Source: CAZWVA01 sp964636885 (lineage in GTDB: Bacteria > Desulfobacterota_D > UBA1144 > Nemesobacterales > CSP1-2). From it: 32,561 bases of DNA. Numbering within the stretch: position 1 is the first letter of the stretch; each line of letters begins with the position of its first letter. The position numbers and the translations under genes are program-made. The notes beneath the pieces are model-generated. The model saw nothing but the letters and a program-made list of their open reading frames with translations, was not told the DNA's origin and ran no database searches. Positions 25,465 to 31,470 of this stretch are shown here, piece after piece. The stretch spans positions 1 to 32,561 of the forward strand of contig CAZWVA010000028.1 of the NCBI GenBank assembly GCA_964636885.1. Direction: 5' to 3'.

Positions 25465-26477
25465 ATGTCATTCTGGCAGAATCGTCGCGTTCTGGTTACG
25501 GGGTGAGCCTCCTTCATCGGCTCCCACCTCACCGATGCCCTGGTGGAGCGCGGGGCAAAGGTGCGCATCGTGGATGACCTCTCCAGCGGCAAACTGGAGA
25601 ACATCCAGCAGCACCTGGCGAACGGCACGGTGGAGTTCATCCAAGCCGACCTGCGGGAACCAGGGGTGCCCGGATGGCGATGCGGGATATTGAAATCGTC
25701 TTCCACCTGGCCGCCGATCACGGCGGGCGCGGCTATGTGGACCTGCACCAGGCCGGGCCGGCGTCCAATCTCTTCCTGGATGGCCTCGTCTTCTGGGAGG
25801 TCCGCCGCGCCGGGGTGGAGAAGGTCGTCTTTGCCTCGTCGGAGTGCGTTTACCCCAACTTCCTGCAAAGCGACCCCGATAAAGAGGTCTACCTGACCGA
25901 GGACCTGGTCAAGCCGCCCTACGACGCCGACAACATGTACGGCTGGGCCAAGTTGATGGCGGAACTGACCCTGAAGGCATACTACAGGGAGTATGGGCTG
26001 AAGGCCGCCTCTTGCCGCTACTTCACCGTGTATGGTTCCAGGGGAGTGGAGAACCACACGGTCATTGCGATGGTCGCCAAAGCGTTCATCGGCCAGAACC
26101 CCTTTGAGGTCTGGGGCGACGGCACGCAGGTACGCAACTGGACCTACATTGACGACATTGTGCGCGGCACCCTCTTGGCCGCCGAGAAGATTGATGACGG
26201 CACGGCGGTCAACCTGGGCACGATGGAGCGAGTGCGGGTCATTGACGCCGTCAAGATGGTGCTGGAGTACACCGGCCACAAGGCCGAGATTGTCTTCCGG
26301 CCGGATATGCCCACCGGCCCGCTGAACCGGGTGGCGGATAACCCCCTGGCCAGGAAACTCCTGGGCTGGGAGCCCCATGTCCCCTTCCGGGAGGGGTTGA
26401 AGCGCACCATTGACTGGTACTTTGCCACCAAAGACCGGGAGCAGGTGCGGAGAATTCTGGGCCAGATGCTGACGTAG
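25465..26477 (+). pseudogene. NAD-dependent sugar epimerase/dehydratase, broken
   Basis: The frame begins at the ATG at 25465 after GGAGGG (25453-25458) and reads MSFWQNRRVLVTG. A TGA at 25504-25506 then replaces one of the Gly codons of the NAD-binding loop; reading goes on as ASFIGSHLTDALVERGAKV. A second lesion, a one-base loss near 25662-25673, shifts the frame. From there the rest is intact: FHLAADHGGRGYVD, SSECVYPNF, the YGWAK catalytic Tyr/Lys, RNWTYIDDIVRGT and an end at 26477. The SSECVYPNF block resembles GDP-mannose 3,5-epimerase-like enzymes. A downstream ATG at 25674 would lack the whole NAD-binding start. The DNA is strongly G/C-rich, unlike the neighbours. Sequencing error could explain one lesion but less easily both. 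Confidence 0.8.
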
Positions 26478-26483
26478 CGGTGA

Positions 26484-26675
26484 GTGGAAGGGCCAGTACG
26501 GGTTAACATTCTGGGCGTCGGCGTTAGCGCGATCAATATGGCAATGGCCCTGGAGATCATTGACGGCTGGATCGCCCGCCGGGAGGTCTGGGAAGAGTAC
26601 GAGGCGAAGTACACTGCAGAGCGGAACTATGAGATATTGATGGGGATTTATGGGAGGGTGATGAAAAAAGGATAA
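26484..26675 (+). pseudogene. chimeric stub: WecG N-terminus joined to GT4 C-terminus
   Basis: A 63-residue frame starts at a GTG at 26484. Residues about 5-34 (VRVNILGVGVSAINMAMALE, then IIDGWIARRE) match the opening of WecG/TagA/CpsF transferases. Residues about 35-63 (EEYEAKYTAERNYEILMGIY) look like the last helix of a GT4 glycosyltransferase. The whole catalytic middle of both is missing. It is the scar of a large deletion between two genes, and it lies in the same G/C-rich block as the broken epimerase. It could still be translated, but no function is expected. Confidence 0.65.
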
Positions 26676-26860
26676 TAAAAGGATAAAAGGTTAAAAGGAG
26701 AAAAGATAAAAAGGGAAAAAGAGGAAAAGATAAAAGATGAGAAGAGGAAAAGGGGAAGAGGAGAAAAGGAGAGGAGGAGGAGAAAAGGGAAAAAGGTTAA
26801 AAGGAGAAAAGGGGAAGAGATGAAAGGGGGAAAAGGGGGAAAAGGGAGAAAGGAGGAAGG
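26673..26860. repeat. purine tract of degenerate AAAAGG units (left arm)
   Basis: About 188 nt are nearly all A/G, with only occasional GGTTA/GATA interruptions, in units of roughly 6-9 nt (TAAAAGG, AGAAAAG, GGGAAGAG). Exact GGTTAAAAGG copies lie at 26689-26698 and 26795-26804. G-runs at 26811-26814, 26826-26830, 26835-26839 and 26844-26846 could form a quadruplex. The end of the tract (AGGAGG, 26851-26856) serves as the ribosome-binding site of the next gene. It contains no gene. Confidence 0.85.
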
Positions 26861-27211
26861 ATGGCGAAGAGGTTTGAGGATTTAGAGGTGTGGCAGAAGG
26901 CCTACAGGTTGGCTACCGAAGTTTATAAATCGATCTCGGGTTGTAAGGATTATGGTTTTAGGGATCAGATTACAAAATCGTCTCTTTCTATTCCTTCAAA
27001 TATCGCAGAGGGATTTGAAAGAAATACAAATAGAGAGTTCATCCATTTCTTATACATCGCAAAGGGTTCCTGCGGGGAATTAAGAACACAGTTATACCTT
27101 GCAACCGATATCGGCTACATCGATAAGGAGAACGGACATAAACTGGTGAGTTTGGCAGAAGAGGTGTCTTATATGCTTAACGCCCTAATCAAAAAACGCA
27201 AATCCTTTTAA
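26861..27211 (+). CDS. four-helix-bundle protein (23S rRNA intervening-sequence / S23 type)
   Basis: This 116-residue protein starts behind AGGAGG. It matches the family well: FEDLEVWQKAYRLATEVY in helix 1, FRDQITKSSLSIPSNIAEGF between helices 1 and 2, NREFIHFLYIAKGSCGELRT in helix 2-3 and a final helix to YMLNALIKKRK. Members occur inside 23S rRNA intervening sequences and are related to the accessory protein Avd of diversity-generating retroelements. They bind nucleic acid or act as scaffolds, but their role is unknown. The last codons and stop (TCC TTT TAA) are part of the right tract. There is no reverse transcriptase or rRNA nearby. Its presence in a sugar cluster is unexplained. Confidence 0.92.
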   Translation: MAKRFEDLEVWQKAYRLATEVYKSISGCKDYGFRDQITKSSLSIPSNIAEGFERNTNREFIHFLYIAKGSCGELRTQLYLATDIGYIDKENGHKLVSLAEEVSYMLNALIKKRKSF

Positions 27212-27290
27212 CCCCTCCCCCCTCCTAGCCTCTTAACCTTTTAGCCTTTTAACCTTTTAACCTCTTCCCCTCTTAACCTTTTAACCTTAT
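27204..27290. repeat. pyrimidine tract, CCTTTTAACC units (right arm)
   Basis: This is the complement in style of the left arm. Exact CCTTTTAACC copies lie at 27204-27213, 27245-27254, 27253-27262 and 27277-27286, with CCTTTTAGCC variants between them. The first copy contains the stop codon of the four-helix-bundle gene. The tract ends 5 nt before the ATG of the WecG-family gene, which therefore has no purine-rich ribosome-binding site. Confidence 0.85.
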
Positions 27291-27295
27291 CTACC

Positions 27296-28060
27296 ATGAA
27301 CCCTTCTAGACACATACTGGGAACCAGGGTCGATTATACGACATACGAAAAGGCCGCATCCGACCTGGTCTCTCTCGCCCTAAACGGGCGCCCCTTTGGC
27401 TACGTCTGTGTGGCAAACGTCCATGTGGTCATGGAGGCATTTGATGACCCCGATTTTAGAGAGGTTATAAACTCTGCATACCTTGTTACCCCTGACGGTA
27501 TGCCCCTTGTCTGGGGGCTTAGGCTCCTCGGTATTAGGGGTGCAGAAAGGGTATATGGGCCAGCACTAACCCCTGCTATATGTAATGAGGCATCTAAAAG
27601 GGGTATACCCGTTGGCTTTTACGGCGGAACTGAAACTGTTCTTAAAAGGATGATTGAGAATCTTAAGCTTAGATTCCCTGAACTAAAGGTTGCATACGCC
27701 TATAGCCCTCCTTTTAGAGGGTTAACGGAGGAAGAGGATAGGAGGGTTATTGGGGATATAAACTCTTCGGGGACTAGGATTCTATTTGTCGGCCTCGGTT
27801 GCCCTAAGCAGGAGAGGTGGATGTGGGAGCATAGGGATAGAATAGATGCCGTTATGATCGGTGTAGGGGCAGCGTTCGATTTTCTGGCTGGGGTTAAACC
27901 ACAGGCACCCCCCTGGATGCAAAGAGTGGGGCTTGAGTGGTTATTTAGGCTTATTACAGAGCCAAGAAGGCTTTGGAAGAGGTACCTATACCACGGCCCG
28001 AGGTTTGTTTATCACTTTGGAAGGCAGATCTTAGGGGATTCTCTAAGAAAAACAAATTAA
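27296..28060 (+). CDS. WecG/TagA/CpsF-family glycosyltransferase
   Basis: This 254-residue GT26 enzyme opens with HILGTRVDYTTYEKAASDLV. Family blocks are CVANVHVVMEAFDDPDFREVINSA, the conserved TPDGMPLVWG with the catalytic-type Asp, RVYGPALTPAICNEA, GIPVGFYGG, ILFVGLGCPKQERWMWEH and GVGAAFDFLAGVKPQAPPWMQRVGLEWLFRL. It transfers ManNAc or ManNAcA-type sugars from UDP donors to a lipid-linked acceptor at the inner membrane, which fits the wecB at 24252. Codon use is back to the native AGG/ATA style. The start at 27296 has only pyrimidines upstream, so initiation is weak or depends on other signals. An earlier, foreign copy survives only as the stub at 26484. Confidence 0.92.
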   Translation: MNPSRHILGTRVDYTTYEKAASDLVSLALNGRPFGYVCVANVHVVMEAFDDPDFREVINSAYLVTPDGMPLVWGLRLLGIRGAERVYGPALTPAICNEASKRGIPVGFYGGTETVLKRMIENLKLRFPELKVAYAYSPPFRGLTEEEDRRVIGDINSSGTRILFVGLGCPKQERWMWEHRDRIDAVMIGVGAAFDFLAGVKPQAPPWMQRVGLEWLFRLITEPRRLWKRYLYHGPRFVYHFGRQILGDSLRKTN

Positions 28061-28071
28061 GTCCCTCATAA

Positions 28072-28087
28072 AAATCCATCCCGGATT
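28072..28087 (-). terminator. weak hairpin with U-run on the minus strand
   Basis: AATCC (28073-28077) and GGATT (28083-28087) pair over a 5-nt loop. On the minus strand the stem is followed by TTTAT, 12 nt past the stop of the small membrane protein gene. The stem is only 5 bp. It could end the minus-strand transcript and also lies just after the end of the WecG-family gene. Confidence 0.3.
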
Positions 28088-28098
28088 CCTCTAATCCT

Positions 28099-28461
28099 TT
28101 AGAATGCCCTGGAAGAAAGGATTGAAACACAGCCCTGAAAGTGCTCTAAGGCATCGGCTCCGAGGAATCCGCCGAGGAACCAGAATATGGAGTTCCTCAA
28201 GGCGCTCTGCATCCTCTCCTGGCTAAATAGGTTGCGATGAATCGCCAGAGTGATCTCGAAAGACTCCTTTACCATGCCCAGTATTATTCCCCCAAGAGGA
28301 CTCGAAAACACGTATCCTGCAATAATGGCGATGAGGAAGCATATGGCCTTATGGGCTCTTTCCGATCCATCCTTTATGAAAAGAGGGGTCTTAAGTACCA
28401 CCACAACGGCTATTACGGTGACTATGCTTAACAGGATAAGAAATACGTCTATCCCCTTCAT
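28099..28461 (-). CDS. small membrane protein, unknown
   Basis: 120 residues from the minus-strand ATG at 28461; a GTG five codons earlier (28476) is possible but has no better ribosome-binding site. Hydrophobic segments are VFLILLSIVTVIAVVVVL (about 5-22), ICFLIAIIAGYVF followed by LGGIILGMV (about 40-65), and SIFWFLGGFLGADAL (about 90-105). I do not recognise the family. The gene is convergent with the WecG-family gene and divergent from the rhodanese gene, so it is outside the sugar operon. The reading frame fits the strand's codon style. Confidence 0.55.
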   Translation of the reverse strand: MKGIDVFLILLSIVTVIAVVVVLKTPLFIKDGSERAHKAICFLIAIIAGYVFSSPLGGIILGMVKESFEITLAIHRNLFSQERMQSALRNSIFWFLGGFLGADALEHFQGCVSILSSRAF

Positions 28462-28594
28462 CTCTCTTACCCCCACCCTATGGATTTTTACGATTATAAT
28501 TTTACCTCAGTCCACATCCGGTTAAAACCTACGGCCAGGTTCCCATAGAGAACCGTGAGGCACCACCTTCTAACCCCCCATTTTAGCCCGTCTC

Positions 28595-28623
28595 TTGCAT
28601 TACACCGGTTACCCAAGTAATAT
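28595..28623 (+). promoter_or_regulatory. possible promoter of the sulfurtransferase gene
   Basis: TTGCAT (28595-28600) and TAATAT (28618-28623) are separated by 17 nt, with a leader of about 90 nt. Both hexamers match the sigma70 consensus only partly. The rest of the 28462-28717 gap shows no gene. Confidence 0.35.
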
Positions 28624-28717
28624 AAGGATAAAGAGATCGGAGAGGTTTTTAAGCCCTTTCGATAGCCTTACTCATACTTAATAATACGACTTTAATTCCT
28701 TAATAAAGGAGGTAGCC

Positions 28718-29563
28718 ATGGCGGAATACGCACATCCAGAGGTCCTGGTCAGTACAGAGTGGGTGGCAAACCACCTAAACGACCCTGGTATAAGGATAGT
28801 AGAATCGGATGAGGACGTGCTTCTCTACGATGTCGGACACATCCCTGGAGCCATAAAGATAGACTGGCAGACCGAGCTTCAAGACCCCTTAATCCGCGAC
28901 TACATAAGCAAGGAGAACTTCGAGAAGCTCATGTCCGAGAAGGGCATTTCAAACGATACGGCCGTGGTTTTTTACGGGGACAAAAACAACTGGTGGGCCT
29001 GTTATGCCTTCTGGACGTTTAAGGTATACGGACACGAAAAGTGCCTGATCATGAACGGGGGAAGGCAGAAGTGGATAGAAGAGAAGCGCCCTTTAACGAG
29101 GGAGGTTCCCAATTATCCAAAAACGAGCTACAGGGTCTCCCAAGTCAACCTATCGATAAGGGCGTTTCGTGACGATGTGATGAGGCATATAGAGTCAAAG
29201 AAGCCGCTCATCGATGTCCGCTCGCCAAAGGAGTACACGGGGGAACTGCTCCATATGGAGAACTACCCGCAGGAGGGCGCACTGAGGGGGGGACATATCC
29301 CCGGAGCAAAGAACGTCCCATGGGCAAGGGCGGCCAGAGAGGACGGAACGTTTAAGTCCGTAGAGGAACTAAAGGAGATATACGAAAAGGAGCAGGGTCT
29401 AAAACCCGATGACGATATAATCGCGTACTGCAGGATCGGAGAGAGGTCCTCGCACACGTGGTTTGTTCTCACGTACCTTCTGGGATATAAAAACGTAAGG
29501 AACTACGATGGATCGTGGACGGAGTGGGGTAACCTGGTAAGGGCGCCGATCGAAAAGCCCTAG
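28718..29563 (+). CDS. thiosulfate sulfurtransferase-like protein (tandem rhodanese)
   Basis: This 281-residue protein starts at an ATG behind AAAGGAGGT (28705-28713). It has two rhodanese domains. The first, about 8-125, is inactive-looking: VVFYGDKNNWWACYAFWTF with no Cys in the loop position. The second, about 150-275, has the catalytic loop AYCRIGERSSHTWF, with Cys about 238 as the sulfur carrier. PLIDVRSPKEYTGE and GGHIPGAKNVPW are the other marks. It moves sulfane sulfur from thiosulfate or another donor to cyanide or a thiol acceptor. The next gene is an Fe-S scaffold, so it may supply sulfur for cluster assembly (inference). It is not part of the polysaccharide operon. Confidence 0.93.
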   Translation: MAEYAHPEVLVSTEWVANHLNDPGIRIVESDEDVLLYDVGHIPGAIKIDWQTELQDPLIRDYISKENFEKLMSEKGISNDTAVVFYGDKNNWWACYAFWTFKVYGHEKCLIMNGGRQKWIEEKRPLTREVPNYPKTSYRVSQVNLSIRAFRDDVMRHIESKKPLIDVRSPKEYTGELLHMENYPQEGALRGGHIPGAKNVPWARAAREDGTFKSVEELKEIYEKEQGLKPDDDIIAYCRIGERSSHTWFVLTYLLGYKNVRNYDGSWTEWGNLVRAPIEKP

Positions 29564-29658
29564 ATCCGATTCCATCCATAAGCGACTATTGGGAATACGC
29601 CAAGTGGCTGGTGTATCCCCTCTATAAAAATGGCCCCTTAGAAACAGGTATACTGAAT

Positions 29659-30093
29659 ATGGGTATGGACCGCGAAGACCTTATGACATTCATCCTGGAT
29701 CACTATGAGAACCCCAGGAACTACGGCACCCTTGGGGATGCCAATGTGGTTCAAAAAGGGGGAAACCCCGGATGCGGGGATATCATAACGATCTATCTCA
29801 AGGTAGATGACGGGGGATTGATAAAAGAGGTTGGGTTTGAAGGGGAAGGGTGTATAGTGAGTCAGGCCGCAACCTCTATGGTCACCGAGATGGTTGTGGG
29901 TAAAACCGTAAAAGAGGTAGAGGCCATGAACCATGATATTATAACGGATCTAATAGGAAGGGATATAGCCATGACGCGTCCCCGATGCACCACCCTTGGT
30001 ATCAGCACCGTTAAGATGGCCGTGAAAGAATGGCAGAGAATCAGGATGCTGGATAGCATAGAGAAGGAAAAGAGCGTATCTAAAGAGGGTTAA
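29659..30093 (+). CDS. NifU/IscU-type Fe-S cluster scaffold
   Basis: 144 residues from the ATG at 29659; a second ATG at 29665 is equally likely. The frame is open farther upstream with GTG at 29611, but family members start near LMTFILDHYENPRNYG. The three cluster-binding Cys are in PGCGDIITIYLKV, GEGCIVSQAATSMV and RPRCTTLGIST, with Asp after the first. Arg replaces the His that precedes the third Cys in IscU, as in SufU/NifU-like forms, but the long SufU insertion is absent. It assembles Fe-S clusters from a sulfur donor. It follows the sulfurtransferase by about 95 nt. No cysteine desulfurase is in the window. Confidence 0.9.
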   Translation: MGMDREDLMTFILDHYENPRNYGTLGDANVVQKGGNPGCGDIITIYLKVDDGGLIKEVGFEGEGCIVSQAATSMVTEMVVGKTVKEVEAMNHDIITDLIGRDIAMTRPRCTTLGISTVKMAVKEWQRIRMLDSIEKEKSVSKEG

Positions 30094-30232
30094 TCAAATA
30101 CCTCTATCATCTGAATTAACGCCCCAGTCCTTCGAGGAAAAATCGGTACGAGATCGAGAGAAACGAAAGGCATCCCTGTCTCCGTCAAGCAGATACTAAT
30201 TAACCCACTCTCAGAAAACGACCATAGAGAAC

Positions 30233-30409
30233 TCATTCGTCCTCTATGGCCTCTCTTACCTTTTCCAGTAGCTCCGGGGTCGGCTCCAGGCCATGCTCCT
30301 TAGCATGGACCCCTGCCTTTTGGAGAACCTCCTCGACGTCCTTACCCCGAATCACATGGTTGCAATCGGAGCTCGGGTTTACCTTGTTACAGTAAATGAC
30401 CTTACCCAT
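30233..30409 (-). CDS. DUF1059-family small protein
   Basis: 58 residues from the minus-strand ATG at 30409 behind GGAGGG. A TTG at 30424 would put the ribosome-binding site inside the gene. The sequence (KVIYCNKVNPSSDCNHVIRG, then EVLQKAGVHAKEHG and a C-terminal helix) fits DUF1059, a family of about 55-65 residues with a conserved Cys pair and His that probably bind a metal. Function unknown. It is convergent with the scaffold gene. No terminator is clear in the 140-nt gap. Confidence 0.85.
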   Translation of the reverse strand: MGKVIYCNKVNPSSDCNHVIRGKDVEEVLQKAGVHAKEHGLEPTPELLEKVREAIEDE

Positions 30410-30543
30410 TATAATTCCCTCCAAATGCAGATAGACCTCGTAACCTGGCTAACATAAGCCAGACTAGTGGAATCCCTACACAGTGGTTTTACATACCGCA
30501 ATGCCCACCGGCTCCCTCGCTCGCCCGCTTGGGTCCTGATACC

Positions 30544-31125
30544 CTACTTCACAGGGACCATCAGGTGCTCGTACGGTGTTCCGGCAAACATGACCCAGGG
30601 AGCACCGGTATCGGGGTCGGTGCCATAGACCTTAAGGTCGAGTTTTCCCACGGGGAAGACCATGATGTGAGGGGGTGCATTCACCCAGTCCTCCCCCGGC
30701 GCCGGGTGTTTGGCAAATGGATCGGTATTGCTAGCGTCGCTACCGCCCTGAAGCATATAAGTGATTCCAGGCTGCGTAAGCTTCGGAGTCTCCTTCTTCA
30801 TCCACGCATCGGCCCACTGCATCGAGGACTTGTCCAGGCACATGGGATCGTTCCCGGGTGAGTGTGCCATATCGGGGAAGCAGGTCCAGTCGTTTGTCCC
30901 CTTACGGAGAAGAGCAGGTTCTCCTCCCTCCTTCTCAGGCCAGTCCATTATTGTAGCGTCCTTTGAGATGGAAGCCGGTCCCGCGCTCATGGCGTTTTCT
31001 ATCTTCCATTCCTTCGACTTGGATGGCGCCTTCGTTTCCTCAGCACCAACCGCGGGTCTTTCCGACACAATACCCTGAATAAACAAGAAAAGCCCAAAAA
31101 TTAGAAAAAACCCTATATTCTTCAT
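30544..31125 (-). CDS. secreted conserved protein, unknown function
   Basis: 193 residues from the minus-strand ATG at 31125, which has a strong AAGGAGGT site. The frame is open to 31203, but that longer start has no such site. Residues 1 to about 30 are a signal peptide (MKNIGFFLIFGLFLFIQG, cleavage perhaps near VGAEE). The mature part is rich in Trp, Met and Pro, with motifs SAGPASISKDATIMDWP, GTNDWTCFPDM, NDPMCLD, ITYMLQGGSDASNTDP and PHIMVFPVG, and a C-terminal FAGTPYEHLMVPV. Two Cys, in WTCFP and PMCLD, may form a disulfide. I recognise it as a family of periplasmic or secreted proteins in environmental bacteria, but not a named function. Confidence 0.8.
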   Translation of the reverse strand: MKNIGFFLIFGLFLFIQGIVSERPAVGAEETKAPSKSKEWKIENAMSAGPASISKDATIMDWPEKEGGEPALLRKGTNDWTCFPDMAHSPGNDPMCLDKSSMQWADAWMKKETPKLTQPGITYMLQGGSDASNTDPFAKHPAPGEDWVNAPPHIMVFPVGKLDLKVYGTDPDTGAPWVMFAGTPYEHLMVPVK

Positions 31126-31249
31126 ATCTACCTCCTTATGTTTCCCTACAACATACAATAGAATGAGGGATAACACAAGGAGTCCGGAATAATACTTGAG
31201 CAATAAGGATTTAAAGAATCAAGAATGTATAGCAAGTCCTCGATCTTAC

Positions 31250-31325
<76 letters not shown>

Positions 31326-31378
31326 ACCGGACGGTTCTTTAACTCACCTGATGCATACCGAGCATCAAACAGTACAAT

Positions 31379-31407
31379 AATCTAAGCCCAGTTTAATTCA
31401 TTGTCAA
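31379..31407 (-). promoter_or_regulatory. promoter of tRNA-Ala
   Basis: On the minus strand, TTGACA (31407-31402) and TAGATT (31384-31379) are separated by 17 nt. Transcription would start near 31372, about 47 nt before the tRNA. The leader carries an inverted repeat TGATGC/GCATCA (31349-31354, 31362-31367). Confidence 0.55.
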
Positions 31408-31413
31408 ATAAAA

Positions 31414-31422
31414 TGGTATAAT
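31414..31422 (+). promoter_or_regulatory. extended -10 promoter of homoserine dehydrogenase gene
   Basis: TGGTATAAT is a perfect extended -10 element (TGn plus TATAAT at 31417-31422). No good -35 lies 17 nt upstream, as is usual for extended -10 promoters. The start would be near 31429, giving a leader of about 42 nt. It is back to back with the tRNA promoter. Confidence 0.6.
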
Positions 31423-31470
31423 TTTCCCTTGGTATCCCCTAAGATACGGCTGAAACAAGGAGATTAGCAT

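Larger units (their letters stand above)
26673..27295 (+). mobile_element. candidate IVS-like element: four-helix-bundle gene in inverted low-complexity tracts
   Basis: A purine tract (26673-26860), one gene (26861-27211) and a pyrimidine tract (27204-27290) form a unit. The two tracts are complementary: GGTTAAAAGG occurs twice on the left and its complement CCTTTTAACC four times on the right. A transcript could fold into a long imperfect stem with the gene in the loop. That recalls intervening sequences in 23S rRNA, which encode the same protein family. No transposase or target-site duplication is visible. The element lies between a gene scar and wecG. Confidence 0.45.

Noticed and set aside
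25504..25506. TGA in the epimerase as a selenocysteine codon
   Set aside because: The position is a Gly of the NAD-binding loop, no selenocysteine element is seen, and a frameshift follows in the same gene.
25379..25896. Separate small plus-strand genes before the epimerase body
   Set aside because: These frames are the disrupted 5' part of the epimerase and its shadows; only the frame from 25465 gives epimerase motifs.
26673..26860. CRISPR array
   Set aside because: The units are short, degenerate and have no spacers; no cas gene is present.
26673..27290. Diversity-generating retroelement, because the protein is related to Avd
   Set aside because: No reverse transcriptase, template repeat or variable repeat is visible in the window.
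29611..29658. GTG start extending the Fe-S scaffold by 16 residues
   Set aside because: No ribosome-binding site and family members begin close to the ATG pair at 29659/29665.
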